In this document: in pieces, positions 37,599 through 45,565 of the stretch | Position numbering within the stretch: position 1 is the first letter of the stretch | Layout: the number at the start of each line of letters is the position of its first letter | Assembly (NCBI GenBank): GCA_016191285.1 | Contig: JACPPA010000036.1 | Span: 1-64,000 of the forward strand | Direction: 5' to 3' | Length of the DNA: 64,000 bases | Origin: Gammaproteobacteria bacterium | GTDB taxonomy: Bacteria; Pseudomonadota; Gammaproteobacteria; Ga0077536 | The notes under the pieces: model-generated | What the model saw: only the letters and a program-made list of their open reading frames with translations | The model's database searches: none | What the model was told of the DNA's origin: nothing | Program-made: the position numbers and the translations under genes

Positions 37599-37982
37599 TT
37601 AGCTAATGCCTAATGAAATCTTGAGGATCGCGACTAGCGCCGCGAGTGCGCCGAGGATCGCGCCGGCGCGTACGACGAGTTGCGCGGCAATCTGCCGGCC
37701 GGGACGATGAATATAATCTTCGATCACCACCTGCAGACCCAGTTGTGCGTGCCAGAACAGCGCTGTCACCAGGGCAAGTAGCAACACAGTGATGTGGGGT
37801 TGCGCGAGCCACGCGACGACCGCGCTATGTGGGGCCGTGACGAGACCCATCAAGGCAGTGACGAACCACAGCGACAACGGGATCAGGGCGAGCGCGCTCA
37901 ACCGCTGGACGCGCCAGTGATGAACGCCTTGTTTGGCTGAGCCCAAGCCTTTGACCCGGCCGAGATTGCTCCGCAAGCTCAT
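37599..37982 (-). CDS. sdhD: Succinate dehydrogenase membrane anchor SdhD
   Basis: About 127 residues, three transmembrane helices. It starts at the ATG at 37982, overlapping the sdhC stop (ATGA); a longer frame to 38249 is only a shadow of sdhC. The family pattern HHWRVQRLSALALIPLSLW and the heme-ligand region HAQLGLQVVIEDYIH are clear. It anchors SdhAB and helps bind heme b and quinone. Confidence 0.92.
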   Translation of the reverse strand: MSLRSNLGRVKGLGSAKQGVHHWRVQRLSALALIPLSLWFVTALMGLVTAPHSAVVAWLAQPHITVLLLALVTALFWHAQLGLQVVIEDYIHRPGRQIAAQLVVRAGAILGALAALVAILKISLGIS

Positions 37983-38374
37983 AAGGGCGCTCCTTGTTGA
38001 CTGACAACGCAGGCCCAAATGAGACCGGTGAAAATGACCGACGCAACGAGCACTGCATAACCGGATTTGTACGCCGTGCCGAGCGCGAAGCCATAGCCCG
38101 CGTCCCAGAACAAATGCCGGATGCCATTGCACAGGTGATAGAAAAACGCCCAGGTCCAGCCGATGAGCGCCACGCGCACCAGCCAGCACCTCAGCACGGT
38201 TTGGGCTTTGGCGTACTGTTCCGGTCCCGCCGCCACGCTTAACAACCAATACAGCAGCACGCAGGTGCCGATGCTGAGCGCGATGCCGGTTATCCGATGC
38301 GTAATCGATAGCACGCTGGTGAGCTGCGGACGATAAATCTGCAGATGCGGCGAAAGCGGTTTAACCGGACTCAT
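37979..38374 (-). CDS. sdhC: Succinate dehydrogenase cytochrome b556 subunit SdhC
   Basis: About 131 residues with three membrane helices. Motifs: RPLSPHLQIY-like start (KPLSPHLQIYRPQLTSVLS), SITHRITGIAL, and the heme-binding FYHLCNGIRHLFWDAGYG. ATG at 38374 is preferred because the family begins just there; 38389 is possible. It heads the sdhCDAB block and follows the SDHAF4-like gene on the same strand. Confidence 0.92.
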   Translation of the reverse strand: MSPVKPLSPHLQIYRPQLTSVLSITHRITGIALSIGTCVLLYWLLSVAAGPEQYAKAQTVLRCWLVRVALIGWTWAFFYHLCNGIRHLFWDAGYGFALGTAYKSGYAVLVASVIFTGLIWACVVSQQGAPL

Positions 38375-38446
38375 GAATACAGGTCTCATCCGAGGGAGAA
38401 ATTGAGGGAGAGATCCACGGTGCCGTGACCGTGGGCGTCGCGCGCG

Positions 38447-38605
38447 CTAGAAGTCAACGCAGCGCCCTTTGCGCTCCCAATCCCCGTAGCGCGTCGGCTC
38501 TAAACCCTTGGGGCCGCCGATCTCGAGCGGGGGCTCCGGCACGGGTTTACGCGGCGCGCTGGGCGCGGCCCGCGGCACGCGTTTGGTTTCTTCTTCGCTG
38601 GTCAT
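38447..38605 (-). CDS. SDHAF4-like (DUF1674) succinate dehydrogenase assembly factor
   Basis: A 52-residue protein. Its C-terminal half GPKGLEPTRYGDWERKGRC followed by VDF is the hallmark of DUF1674/SDHAF4, which in eukaryotes binds flavinated SdhA and aids its union with SdhB. The N-terminal half is charged and Pro-rich. The start is ATG at 38605; the open frame reaches 39028, but that extension runs antisense through ygfX. It lies 72 bases upstream of sdhC on the same strand, so the assembly factor leads the sdh operon. Confidence 0.85.
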   Translation of the reverse strand: MTSEEETKRVPRAAPSAPRKPVPEPPLEIGGPKGLEPTRYGDWERKGRCVDF

Positions 38606-38717
38606 CGAATTAGCACAATGTGAGTTTAGCGGCGCGCGGGCGCGGCAGCGGCTGGTAGTATCTTTTCTCCCCTCTGCAAATTCAAGCGCATGGGCATCTT
38701 CCGGTATCCTGTGCGCC

Positions 38718-39170
38718 ATGAACCCGTTCACCGCGCCATTGCCGTTCGCCGCTCGTTGCTCGCCATGGGTATTGCGCGGCTCTGCGGTGTTGCATGGAGT
38801 CGGGGTTCTCGCGCTGGCGGCGACCTGGCCCTTTACCGTGAGCTTGGCGGCGGCGGTGTTTGGTGTCGGCTTAAGCGCGTTTGGGGTGCACCGCGAATTG
38901 ACTGCGGCTGGAAGAGCCTTTAAGGCTTTCGTGCTTGATTCGCAGGGAAAGTGGCTAGCGACGACATTAGCTGGCGAACAATATCCGGCCGCGGGTCGTG
39001 GCTCGCCGCTGGTCGGCGCGTTGATCACGTTGATTCCACTGCGCTGTCGTGGGCAGCGCTATCTCTTGGTCCTGACACGCGATATGGCACACGTCGATAC
39101 TTTGCGTCGCCTGCGGGTTAGGTTGCGATTCGAATCAGCAAGCTCACCCACAACTTACGGAGCGGCGTGA
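38718..39170 (+). CDS. ygfX: YgfX (CptA-like) membrane-associated protein
   Basis: About 150 residues. Two hydrophobic segments near the N-terminus (VLHGVGVLALAATWPF, VSLAAAVFGVGLSAFGV) are followed by a soluble part ending RRLRVRLRFE, a recognisable YgfX ending. YgfX is usually paired with SdhE (CptAB) and was reported as a membrane toxin acting on the cytoskeleton, although SdhE's main role is SDH flavination. Here it is separated from sdhE by the sdh operon and points the other way. ATG at 38718 is the natural start. Its 3' end overlaps the convergent next gene by about 50 bases. Confidence 0.7.
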   Translation: MNPFTAPLPFAARCSPWVLRGSAVLHGVGVLALAATWPFTVSLAAAVFGVGLSAFGVHRELTAAGRAFKAFVLDSQGKWLATTLAGEQYPAAGRGSPLVGALITLIPLRCRGQRYLLVLTRDMAHVDTLRRLRVRLRFESASSPTTYGAA

Positions 39171-39933
39171 GCTCGAGTCGGCGCTCCCATACGCGGTAAC
39201 CGTCGCGTGCAATTTCAGTCAGGGTCGATTCGGCCAAGCGGCCGGCCACGCGAACGGCGCGCAACACAGGGCTTTGCCGCGCGTCGAGTCCGCGCCGCGC
39301 ACGCCGAAGATCATCGATCAGCGGTTCGATTTCCCCCTGCATAAGCGCGGCGTGCCAATCGCCCAAACTAAGCGAGGAGGGCGGTTCGTACTCGCGCGTG
39401 ATGAGCGCGAGTCCACCGTCGACAAAGCGTCGCAGATCGGCCAGCGCGCAGGCGATTTCCGCCGTGACGCCCAGGCGACGAACGGCGGTCACGGTGGATG
39501 AATCCGTGACACTGGCGACTGCCGCATGCGTTGTCCACAACGCGCCATGTGCAGCGTCGTAGGCCGCAAAGCGTTCGGCGCGCGTCGCGAAGCGCGCGAT
39601 CTGCTGTAAGGCGAGGATGCCATCGATCAAGTTGCGTGCCGCGGGGGCGAGCTCCGGGTGGGACCGTTGGACTGGCAGCAGCGCGCGTGTCAAGGCGTGC
39701 CGTGCTTGCCCATTACCAAGGCGATGCACCTCTTCATGCCACCATGAGAGTTTCGTGAACGCGATCTCGGCACTCGAGCAGGTCAGCGGCACGCTCGCGA
39801 TTTGCGCGCGCAAGGTCTCGATCAACGTTAACGCGCGACGTTGCGGCGCTGGCACATACAGCATCGCGTAATACAAACCGGAACCGGGCGTGGGGCTGAA
39901 TTCGTCGGCGATCGTTGGAGTTGCCGCCGCCAT
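39118..39933 (-). CDS. Squalene/phytoene synthase family protein (NDUFAF6-like)
   Basis: About 271 residues, all-helical. The segment FTKLSWWHEEVHRLGNGQARHALTRAL matches the KLxWWREEL...HP(V/L)xxAL pattern of proteobacterial squalene/phytoene-synthase-like proteins related to NDUFAF6. I do not see both canonical DxxxD prenyl-diphosphate motifs intact, so prenyl synthase activity is doubtful. ATG at 39933 avoids overlap with gph; the longer frame to 40155 is a gph shadow. It is probably co-transcribed after ubiG-gph. Confidence 0.75.
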   Translation of the reverse strand: MAAATPTIADEFSPTPGSGLYYAMLYVPAPQRRALTLIETLRAQIASVPLTCSSAEIAFTKLSWWHEEVHRLGNGQARHALTRALLPVQRSHPELAPAARNLIDGILALQQIARFATRAERFAAYDAAHGALWTTHAAVASVTDSSTVTAVRRLGVTAEIACALADLRRFVDGGLALITREYEPPSSLSLGDWHAALMQGEIEPLIDDLRRARRGLDARQSPVLRAVRVAGRLAESTLTEIARDGYRVWERRLELTPLRKLWVSLLIRIAT

Positions 39934-39946
39934 GCTTATCGGTCGC

Positions 39947-40621
39947 TCACGATTGATCGAGCCACGAAGCCAAATCACTCGGCGCCGCGAGATAACCATC
40001 CGCGCCCCATTGTTCAGGCGTGTCGCTGTCGCCCAGGTAGCCATAGAGCGCGACGAGCGTGACCATGCCGGCACGTCGACCGGCTTCCACATCGCGTTCC
40101 GCATCGCCGATATAGACGCAGTCCCGCGTTGCGACCCCGAGCATTTGCGCGGCATGTAACAGCGGCGCCGGATCGGGCTTACGCGTGGTCAACGTGTCGC
40201 CACTGATCACGCACGAAAACTGAAGATCAAGACCCAATTTCGCGAGCAGCGGCGCCGTCAACCAGCCGGGCTTGTTGGTGACAATGCCGGAGCGCAGATC
40301 GCGCCGGGTCAGGTCGAGCAAAATTTCCGCCATGCCGTCGAACAGGCAGCTGCGATCGGCCACGTGCGCGTGATACTCCGCGAGCAAGGCCTGTCGTAGT
40401 GCTTCGAATTCGGCAGAGTCCTCGGCGACGGCAAACCCCAAGCGCGTCAGTGCGAACGAGCCGTGCGAGACCCACGGTCGAATTCGCTCGAAGGCCAGGG
40501 GCGGCAAGGCCTGCTGCGCCCGAACGCGGTTTAGCGCAGCGGCGAGATCGGGTGCGGTGTCGAGTAAAGTGCCGTCGAGGTCAAACAGTATGGCTCGCGG
40601 TCGTGACTTGACGCTCATCAA
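39947..40621 (-). CDS. gph: Phosphoglycolate phosphatase (HAD family)
   Basis: A 224-residue HAD hydrolase. Motif I is ILFDLDGTLLDTAPDL (the first Asp is the nucleophile); motif II/III is SGIVTNKPGW and TTRKPDPAPLLHAA; motif IV is CVYIGDAERDVEAGRRAG. Next to ubiG, as in many gammaproteobacteria where gph/mupP follows ubiG, so a MupP-like (MurNAc-6P phosphatase) role is an alternative. The start overlaps the ubiG stop. Confidence 0.88.
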   Translation of the reverse strand: MMSVKSRPRAILFDLDGTLLDTAPDLAAALNRVRAQQALPPLAFERIRPWVSHGSFALTRLGFAVAEDSAEFEALRQALLAEYHAHVADRSCLFDGMAEILLDLTRRDLRSGIVTNKPGWLTAPLLAKLGLDLQFSCVISGDTLTTRKPDPAPLLHAAQMLGVATRDCVYIGDAERDVEAGRRAGMVTLVALYGYLGDSDTPEQWGADGYLAAPSDLASWLDQS

Positions 40622-41325
40622 CAGCGGCGCGCATGCACCAGATAATTGACGCGCGGCGCAGGCACCAGCCGTGCGCGGCGGGTAAGCGGGTTATAACGCA
40701 TGCCGCGGACTTCGAGGACTTCGAAGCCGCTGGCGCGGAGCAGGCTTGCGAGTTCGGCCGGCGTGATAAACCGCGCGTAATCGTGCGTGCCGATGGGTAG
40801 TAGTCGCAGCAGATACTCCGCGCCGAGTATGGCTTGCGCGTAGGCCCGCGGCGAGCGATTGAGGGTCGATAAAAAAAAGTCGCCACCCTCCCGCACTAAA
40901 CCGGCGGCGGCGTCGAGCAGCGAGCGTGGCGAGGGCACGTGTTCGATCAATTCCATGCACACCACGGTGTCGTAGCTGGCGCGGGCGACTGTCGTGTGCG
41001 CTTCCGCGGTCGTGATCTCGTACGTAATATCAAGACCGGCTTGCGCCGCATGTTGGCGCGCCACTTCGATCACGGCTGGCGTGGCGTCGATACCGGTCAT
41101 GCGTGCGCCGCGCCGTGCCAGCGCTTCGGTCAAAATCCCGCCGCCGCAGCCAATATCGAGTACGGCAGCGCCGGCGAGCGCGCTGCGATCGGCGATGAAA
41201 GCGGTGCGGCAGTCATTGATGTCATGCAAGGTGCGGCTCGTCCCGTCCGGCGCCCACCACGCCTCCGCGAGCGCGCCGAATTTGTCGACTTCGGCCACAT
41301 CGACATTGGATTCAATAGGGTTCAT
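40618..41325 (-). CDS. ubiG: Ubiquinone biosynthesis O-methyltransferase UbiG
   Basis: A 235-residue SAM-dependent O-methyltransferase acting at two steps of ubiquinone synthesis. Motifs: KFGALAEAWWAPDGTSRTLH near the N-terminus, the SAM loop VLDIGCGGGILTEALARRGA, CMELIEHVPSP and FLSTLNRSPRAY. The 4-base overlap with gph indicates coupling. Confidence 0.94.
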   Translation of the reverse strand: MNPIESNVDVAEVDKFGALAEAWWAPDGTSRTLHDINDCRTAFIADRSALAGAAVLDIGCGGGILTEALARRGARMTGIDATPAVIEVARQHAAQAGLDITYEITTAEAHTTVARASYDTVVCMELIEHVPSPRSLLDAAAGLVREGGDFFLSTLNRSPRAYAQAILGAEYLLRLLPIGTHDYARFITPAELASLLRASGFEVLEVRGMRYNPLTRRARLVPAPRVNYLVHARRC

Positions 41326-41351
41326 GCATCACGTACGGGAGGTCGGGGCGG

Positions 41352-41681
41352 TCATGGCCGTAAGCTCCGCCATAACCACAGGCCAATGAGAACTAGCGCC
41401 GCCGCCAAGGTGCCGACCACCCACCACGCACGCCGCCGGTTCGCGGTGACGAGGGGCTTCGGTAGTTCAACGGTCGCGTCGAATTCGGTCAGCGTGTATC
41501 GCCGCGCGCTGTCGGCGCTCGGCGGAAGGTCGGATACCGGTGGTGGTAGCGGCGCGGCAGATCCCGATCCGGACTCAGCGACGATGGCGTCGATCAATTG
41601 CCGCCGTTGTTTTACATAGTCCTTGCGGTCCAGTTTGCCGTCGGCGTGCGCTTTCGCGAGCATCCGCAGGGTCGACGTCAT
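41352..41681 (-). CDS. Small C-terminally anchored membrane protein
   Basis: A 109-residue protein. An N-terminal SHOCT-like helical segment (LAKAHADGKLDRKDYVKQRR), a Pro/Ser-rich linker and one C-terminal helix (WWVVGTLAAALVLIGLWLW) are visible. The start ATG at 41681 overlaps the stop of the PP2C phosphatase gene (ATGA), so it belongs to that signalling operon. No family name is assigned. Confidence 0.65.
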   Translation of the reverse strand: MTSTLRMLAKAHADGKLDRKDYVKQRRQLIDAIVAESGSGSAAPLPPPVSDLPPSADSARRYTLTEFDATVELPKPLVTANRRRAWWVVGTLAAALVLIGLWLWRSLRP

Positions 41682-42421
41682 GCGCCAGACGCCGCGCGAG
41701 CTTGGATGTCGATCACGCACACCGTGACATTGTCGGTGGCGCCGCGCGTGAGCGTCAGGTCGATAAGCGCGTCCGCGCACCCGTCGACGTCAGCGACCGC
41801 CAGTTGGGCGGCGATTTCATCGGCTGCGACATGTTTATCGAGGCCGTCGCTGCACAACAGATAACGGTCGGCCGCGTGGAGTTCGCACAAGTCCACATCC
41901 AAGAAGAACTCGCGGCCGGCGCCGACCGCCCGCGTCAACAGATTCCCCAGCGGATGCTGACCGACAAAGCCGCGCGCGAGCAGGCCTTGCTGAATGAATT
42001 GTTCGCTCTGCGAATGATCGGTGGTCAACTGGGCCAGTTGACCCCGACGTAGGCGATAGAGGCGACTGTCGCCGGCCCACAGAAACGCGGCGTGCCGACC
42101 GATCATCGTGAGGGCAACGACGGTGGTCCCCACCGTTTGCCCCTGGTCCGCCGCCAGGCTTAAAAGGCGCGCATTGACGCCGATGAGACTGTATTCAATA
42201 AATTCGACCATCAGACTCAGCTCGCGCTGGGGTTTCAGGGTTGCTATCGCGGTCGTTACAGCTTGGCTCGCGAGATCGCCGCGCGCATGGCCGCCGAGTC
42301 CGTCAGCCACCGTCCACAAGCCAATGTCGGGGCGTGCGCACACAGCGTCCTCATTGACGCGACGTACACGTCCGACATGGGTGCGCGCCGCCGATACCCA
42401 GCCGAGGGTTGAACTGCTCAT
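41678..42421 (-). CDS. PP2C-type Ser/Thr protein phosphatase
   Basis: A 247-residue PPM-family phosphatase (Stp1/PrpC type). Metal-binding motifs: RRVNEDAVCA near the N-terminus, VADGLGGHARGDLAS, LLCSDGLDKHVAADEI and ATDNVTVCVID near the end. It dephosphorylates phospho-Ser/Thr proteins. It sits directly downstream of an FHA-domain cyclase, a phosphothreonine reader, so the pair suggests a Ser/Thr kinase circuit whose kinase is not in this window. Confidence 0.9.
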   Translation of the reverse strand: MSSSTLGWVSAARTHVGRVRRVNEDAVCARPDIGLWTVADGLGGHARGDLASQAVTTAIATLKPQRELSLMVEFIEYSLIGVNARLLSLAADQGQTVGTTVVALTMIGRHAAFLWAGDSRLYRLRRGQLAQLTTDHSQSEQFIQQGLLARGFVGQHPLGNLLTRAVGAGREFFLDVDLCELHAADRYLLCSDGLDKHVAADEIAAQLAVADVDGCADALIDLTLTRGATDNVTVCVIDIQARAASGA

Positions 42422-42497
42422 CGCGGTGCGCGTTGGCGGCCGCGCACGGCGGCTCGGTGACCGCGGGTTTGTTCAGTCGAGAGGTGGGGAAAGGTGT

Positions 42498-43397
42498 TCA
42501 AGAGTCGAAGCTGAAATGGACAATTTCCGTTGGATTCTCGATGAATGGGCGTCCCAAGCTGATAACGCCAGTCCCGCTCAATGGCATTTCTTCGCGGCGT
42601 AGAAATGCTTCGGTGTTGTCGATTTTGACATAGGTGCCATTGGTGCTTTGATCGATGATAAAAAATTTCCCGCGACGTTGTTCGATGCGCACATGAAGGC
42701 GCGAGGCCAGCACTTCATCAACCGGGATATCGGCGGTTTTACTCCGGCCTATAACGACTTGGGTGCGCTCGGCGTTCAACGCGATGCTCAGCTTGTGATA
42801 ATCGAGACGCATGCGGGCCACGTTATCCGGCATGGTGGTGGCCACCGCGGTCGACATCCGTGTAACGTCATCCTGTTGCCATAGGATTTCGCAGATATCC
42901 ATGGATTCTTTTTTACCCTTCACCGGCGCCCGATCGATCAATCGCGTATTGGCCTGGAGTAATTTTGAGAGTTCATCGATCGTACTCTGGGACGCGATGA
43001 TTTGCCCCGCCTTAGCCATCGATGCCATCCGCGCCGCGACGTTGACGGCGTCGCCGAATACATCGCCTGCTTCGAGTATTGCCTGACCGAAATGCATGCC
43101 GACTCGGATCGCGAGCGCGGTGGGGCCGGGAGTCTGCTCGGAGATCTCTTCGTGTAAGGTCTCCTGCATATCGCAAGCCGCGCTCGCCGCGGTCTCCGCG
43201 CTGGGGAAAGTACACATGATTTCGTCACCGATGGTTTTGATGACGGTGCCGGCGTGGCGCTCGATGACGCCGGTTAAAAGTTCAAGACATTCGGCGACTT
43301 TGGCCCGGGCCGCTTCGTCGCCCAGCACTTCGTATAGATGGGTGCTGCCGCTGATATCGGCAAACAGAATGGCAAGGTTACTGGTTTTGAGCGCCAT
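42498..43397 (-). CDS. Class III adenylate cyclase with C-terminal FHA domain
   Basis: About 299 residues from the ATG at 43397 (the frame extends to 43484). The cyclase domain opens LAILFADISGST (first metal Asp), then VIKTIGDEIMCTF, with the adenine-specifying Lys and second metal Asp, and DVFGDAVNVAARM, with the second purine-binding acidic residue and the transition-state Asn/Arg. These residues fit adenylate, not guanylate, cyclase. The C-terminal FHA domain has VIGRSKTADIPVDEVLASR, LHVRIE and NGTYV. Soluble, probably regulated by phosphothreonine binding. It is upstream of PP2C on the same strand (76 bases). Confidence 0.9.
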   Translation of the reverse strand: MALKTSNLAILFADISGSTHLYEVLGDEAARAKVAECLELLTGVIERHAGTVIKTIGDEIMCTFPSAETAASAACDMQETLHEEISEQTPGPTALAIRVGMHFGQAILEAGDVFGDAVNVAARMASMAKAGQIIASQSTIDELSKLLQANTRLIDRAPVKGKKESMDICEILWQQDDVTRMSTAVATTMPDNVARMRLDYHKLSIALNAERTQVVIGRSKTADIPVDEVLASRLHVRIEQRRGKFFIIDQSTNGTYVKIDNTEAFLRREEMPLSGTGVISLGRPFIENPTEIVHFSFDS

Positions 43398-43551
43398 GAA
43401 AGGGATGCGACTATCCACCTGGTGAAAACTCTTGGTCCTGCGCAACGGCCGCATCGGGATGCTACGATTGCAAGCGAACTTCAAGACCGAAGTGGCCCTA
43501 CATTAAGCGGAATTGGGCAAAAAAACGAGCGGAAAGCGAGGTCGGACCAGG

Positions 43552-44532
43552 ATGCGATTGCCGAGTTGGCTGCAATTAATCGTGATTGGTGCGTTGGGCG
43601 CGCTGACCGGAGTCGGCGTCACCCTGTGGCGTCTGAACGCGCTGCCGGCTGTCCTACACCAACCGCTCAACGCCGTGGTGTCGACCGAGCCGAGCACGGT
43701 GGACGCGATTGACATCGACTATGTCCGCGAACTTCTGACTTTGTTGGCGCCTGCTGATCGCAATCGGATCCTCGAGACCGATGATTCACTGCTGGCATTC
43801 GTGGCACAAGAGGCGCGCAACCAGGCAGCCTTGAGCGCTGCCTATGCGGCACATGCCGAGCGAAGCGCGCCCGTCAGGCGCATCATGGAGCGGGCCGGTC
43901 AGCGGGTGTTAATTGAGGCATTCATGCAGGACGTGATGCGCCAGAATTTGGACTCGAAGTACCCGACCGAGGCCGACCAACAGACGTTTTACAGCAATAA
44001 TCCCGCGCAATTTCGGGTCCCCGACCGCTTTGCGCTGTGGCAGATTTTTATTCCTGCGACGACCGCCGCCGAACGGACGAAGGCCCAGGCGCTGGCGCGC
44101 CGACTACTGGAGCAATTGTTAAGTGGCAAACAAGACTTCGCGACGTTAGCGACCCAGTACTCAGGGCACGAGCCGAGTCGCCTGAACGGTGGTTATATGG
44201 GACTGGTCGGCTTGGCCGACCTCAAACCCGAAGTCCGCGCGGCGGTCGAAGGGGCGCCGCCTGATAAGTTACTCGGTCCGCTCGCGACCAACGAGGGCTT
44301 TCACCTAGTGAAACGGGGCCCGACCGTCGCGGGCAAACTGCTCGAATTCGAGCAGGTTAAGGATCGGATCGTCAGGTATTTACAGCAAACGGCACGTTTG
44401 GACGTGATGCGCCAGGCGCTCGATAAAATGCTCGTATTGCATCCGGTCAAATTCGCCACGGCTGACATCGCGGCGTGGCGAACCGAATTGTCGAAAGTAG
44501 ACTTCGATTCCGCGCGCGGGCCGCAGCAGTAG
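43552..44532 (+). CDS. Membrane-anchored PpiC-type peptidyl-prolyl isomerase
   Basis: About 326 residues. One N-terminal helix (LQLIVIGALGALTGVGV) anchors it in the inner membrane, facing the periplasm. A SurA-like helical N-domain follows (FYSNNPAQFRVPDRFALWQI), then a parvulin domain (ALARRLLEQLLSGKQDFATL, GGYMGLVGLADLKPEV, GPLATNEGFHLVK). ATG at 43552 follows a purine-rich site; a TTG at 43513 is possible. Divergent from the cyclase gene. Substrates are unknown. Confidence 0.8.
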   Translation: MRLPSWLQLIVIGALGALTGVGVTLWRLNALPAVLHQPLNAVVSTEPSTVDAIDIDYVRELLTLLAPADRNRILETDDSLLAFVAQEARNQAALSAAYAAHAERSAPVRRIMERAGQRVLIEAFMQDVMRQNLDSKYPTEADQQTFYSNNPAQFRVPDRFALWQIFIPATTAAERTKAQALARRLLEQLLSGKQDFATLATQYSGHEPSRLNGGYMGLVGLADLKPEVRAAVEGAPPDKLLGPLATNEGFHLVKRGPTVAGKLLEFEQVKDRIVRYLQQTARLDVMRQALDKMLVLHPVKFATADIAAWRTELSKVDFDSARGPQQ

Positions 44533-44617
44533 CCATCGCCGGTGGGCAACGCAAAAGACTTTTTCACCGCTTGGTGACCCTCTAGCGTAGGCATCGTACA
44601 TCGGGCATCATTCGACG

Positions 44618-44896
44618 ATGAGTATCACCGTCAGCCACACTTCGACGATGGCGCAACGCGCTTACGGGAACTGGCGCGCGTACGACGAACTCAGGTACAA
44701 CCTGCAGACGCAGGCCAGGCCCGGACGCACCGCCGTTACGAAGTTAGAAGCGATTGGTCTTAGTGCGGCCGTCGCGCCGTATACCAACAGCGCACGACCC
44801 GCGCCCGGCGCCGTGCTCCTGACGGCGATGATACATTCGATGGGTGGAGCGCCGACGTCGGTCGGCAGCGGCCTCTACCTCCGCGCCTCGGTCTGA
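44618..44896 (+). CDS. Small hypothetical protein (doubtful)
   Basis: A 92-residue open frame in the otherwise empty 382-base gap between the PPIase and the Sel1 gene. It has no recognisable domain, no signal peptide and no obvious ribosome site. Composition (Ala, Thr, Arg) resembles noncoding frames in this GC-rich DNA. Listed because no competing gene occupies the stretch. Confidence 0.25.
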   Translation: MSITVSHTSTMAQRAYGNWRAYDELRYNLQTQARPGRTAVTKLEAIGLSAAVAPYTNSARPAPGAVLLTAMIHSMGGAPTSVGSGLYLRASV

Positions 44897-44914
44897 TCCC
44901 CACCAAACTCGCGG

Positions 44915-45442
44915 TTACGGCGTTTGACCCGCGGCCTGCGCTGGTTTCCCATATTTGCTGATTAAATCCTGCGCCAAGGTTTGCGCTTGGCGTAGTTCGT
45001 CGGGACCAAGCTTTGGTGTCGTTGCCTTGAGCGCCGATTCGGCTTTGGGATTGCCGATATGCGCCGCCACGCTATACCAACCAAACGCATATTCCATGTC
45101 CTGGGGCACGCCTTCGCCGCGTTCATAGGCTCCACCCAAACGATATTGCGCATCCGGGATGCCTTTCTCGGCCGCTTTCCGCAGCCACTTCGCGGCGGTG
45201 CCCGGATTTTTTTCGACGCCGCGCCCATCGCCGTACATGCGCGCCAGAAAATATTGGGCATACCCGTGATCGGAGGTTTCGGCTAACGGCACGAAGGTTT
45301 TCAAGGCCTTGTCATAGTCACCAGCCACCATCGCGGCGACGCCGTCATTAAAGTCGGCGCGGGCGGTGGCGATGGTGATCGCGAGCAGCAAGCCGGCACC
45401 GGCCAGCCGGGTTGCGAATCGAGTGATTGATCGTCGTGACAC
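44915..45442 (-). CDS. Periplasmic Sel1-repeat protein
   Basis: A 175-residue protein with a signal peptide (RLAGAGLLLAITIATARADF). Then Sel1-like/TPR repeats: YAQYFLARMYGDGRGVEKN, AAKWLRKAAEKGIPDAQYRL and GGAYERGEGVPQDMEYAFGW. These form helical pairs for protein-protein contacts. The partner is unknown. Divergent from leuC. Confidence 0.85.
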   Translation of the reverse strand: MSRRSITRFATRLAGAGLLLAITIATARADFNDGVAAMVAGDYDKALKTFVPLAETSDHGYAQYFLARMYGDGRGVEKNPGTAAKWLRKAAEKGIPDAQYRLGGAYERGEGVPQDMEYAFGWYSVAAHIGNPKAESALKATTPKLGPDELRQAQTLAQDLISKYGKPAQAAGQTP

Positions 45443-45520
45443 GCGTTACCTCGCGATATTTCGCCAAATAGAGTCGGGCCGGATGATAAACCAGTTCCAA
45501 GCCCCAACCTACGGTTCCGG

Positions 45521-45529
45521 TGCTAGAAT
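45521..45529 (+). promoter_or_regulatory. Extended -10 promoter candidate for leuCD
   Basis: TGCTAGAAT (TGn followed by TAGAAT) lies 36 bases before the leuC ATG. No convincing -35 hexamer is present. No leucine-codon leader peptide was found in the 122-base gap. Confidence 0.4.
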
Positions 45530-45565
45530 CCCGGCCTCCCAAACTTAAACGCGATAAGCCGTGCG

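Noticed and set aside
38606-39028. Extension of the SDHAF4-like protein to 193 residues
   Set aside because: The extra part is antisense to ygfX; the DUF1674 family is short and begins near the ATG at 38605.
39934-40155. Extension of the squalene-synthase-like gene into gph
   Set aside because: Shadow of gph; ATG at 39933 leaves a clean 13-base gap.
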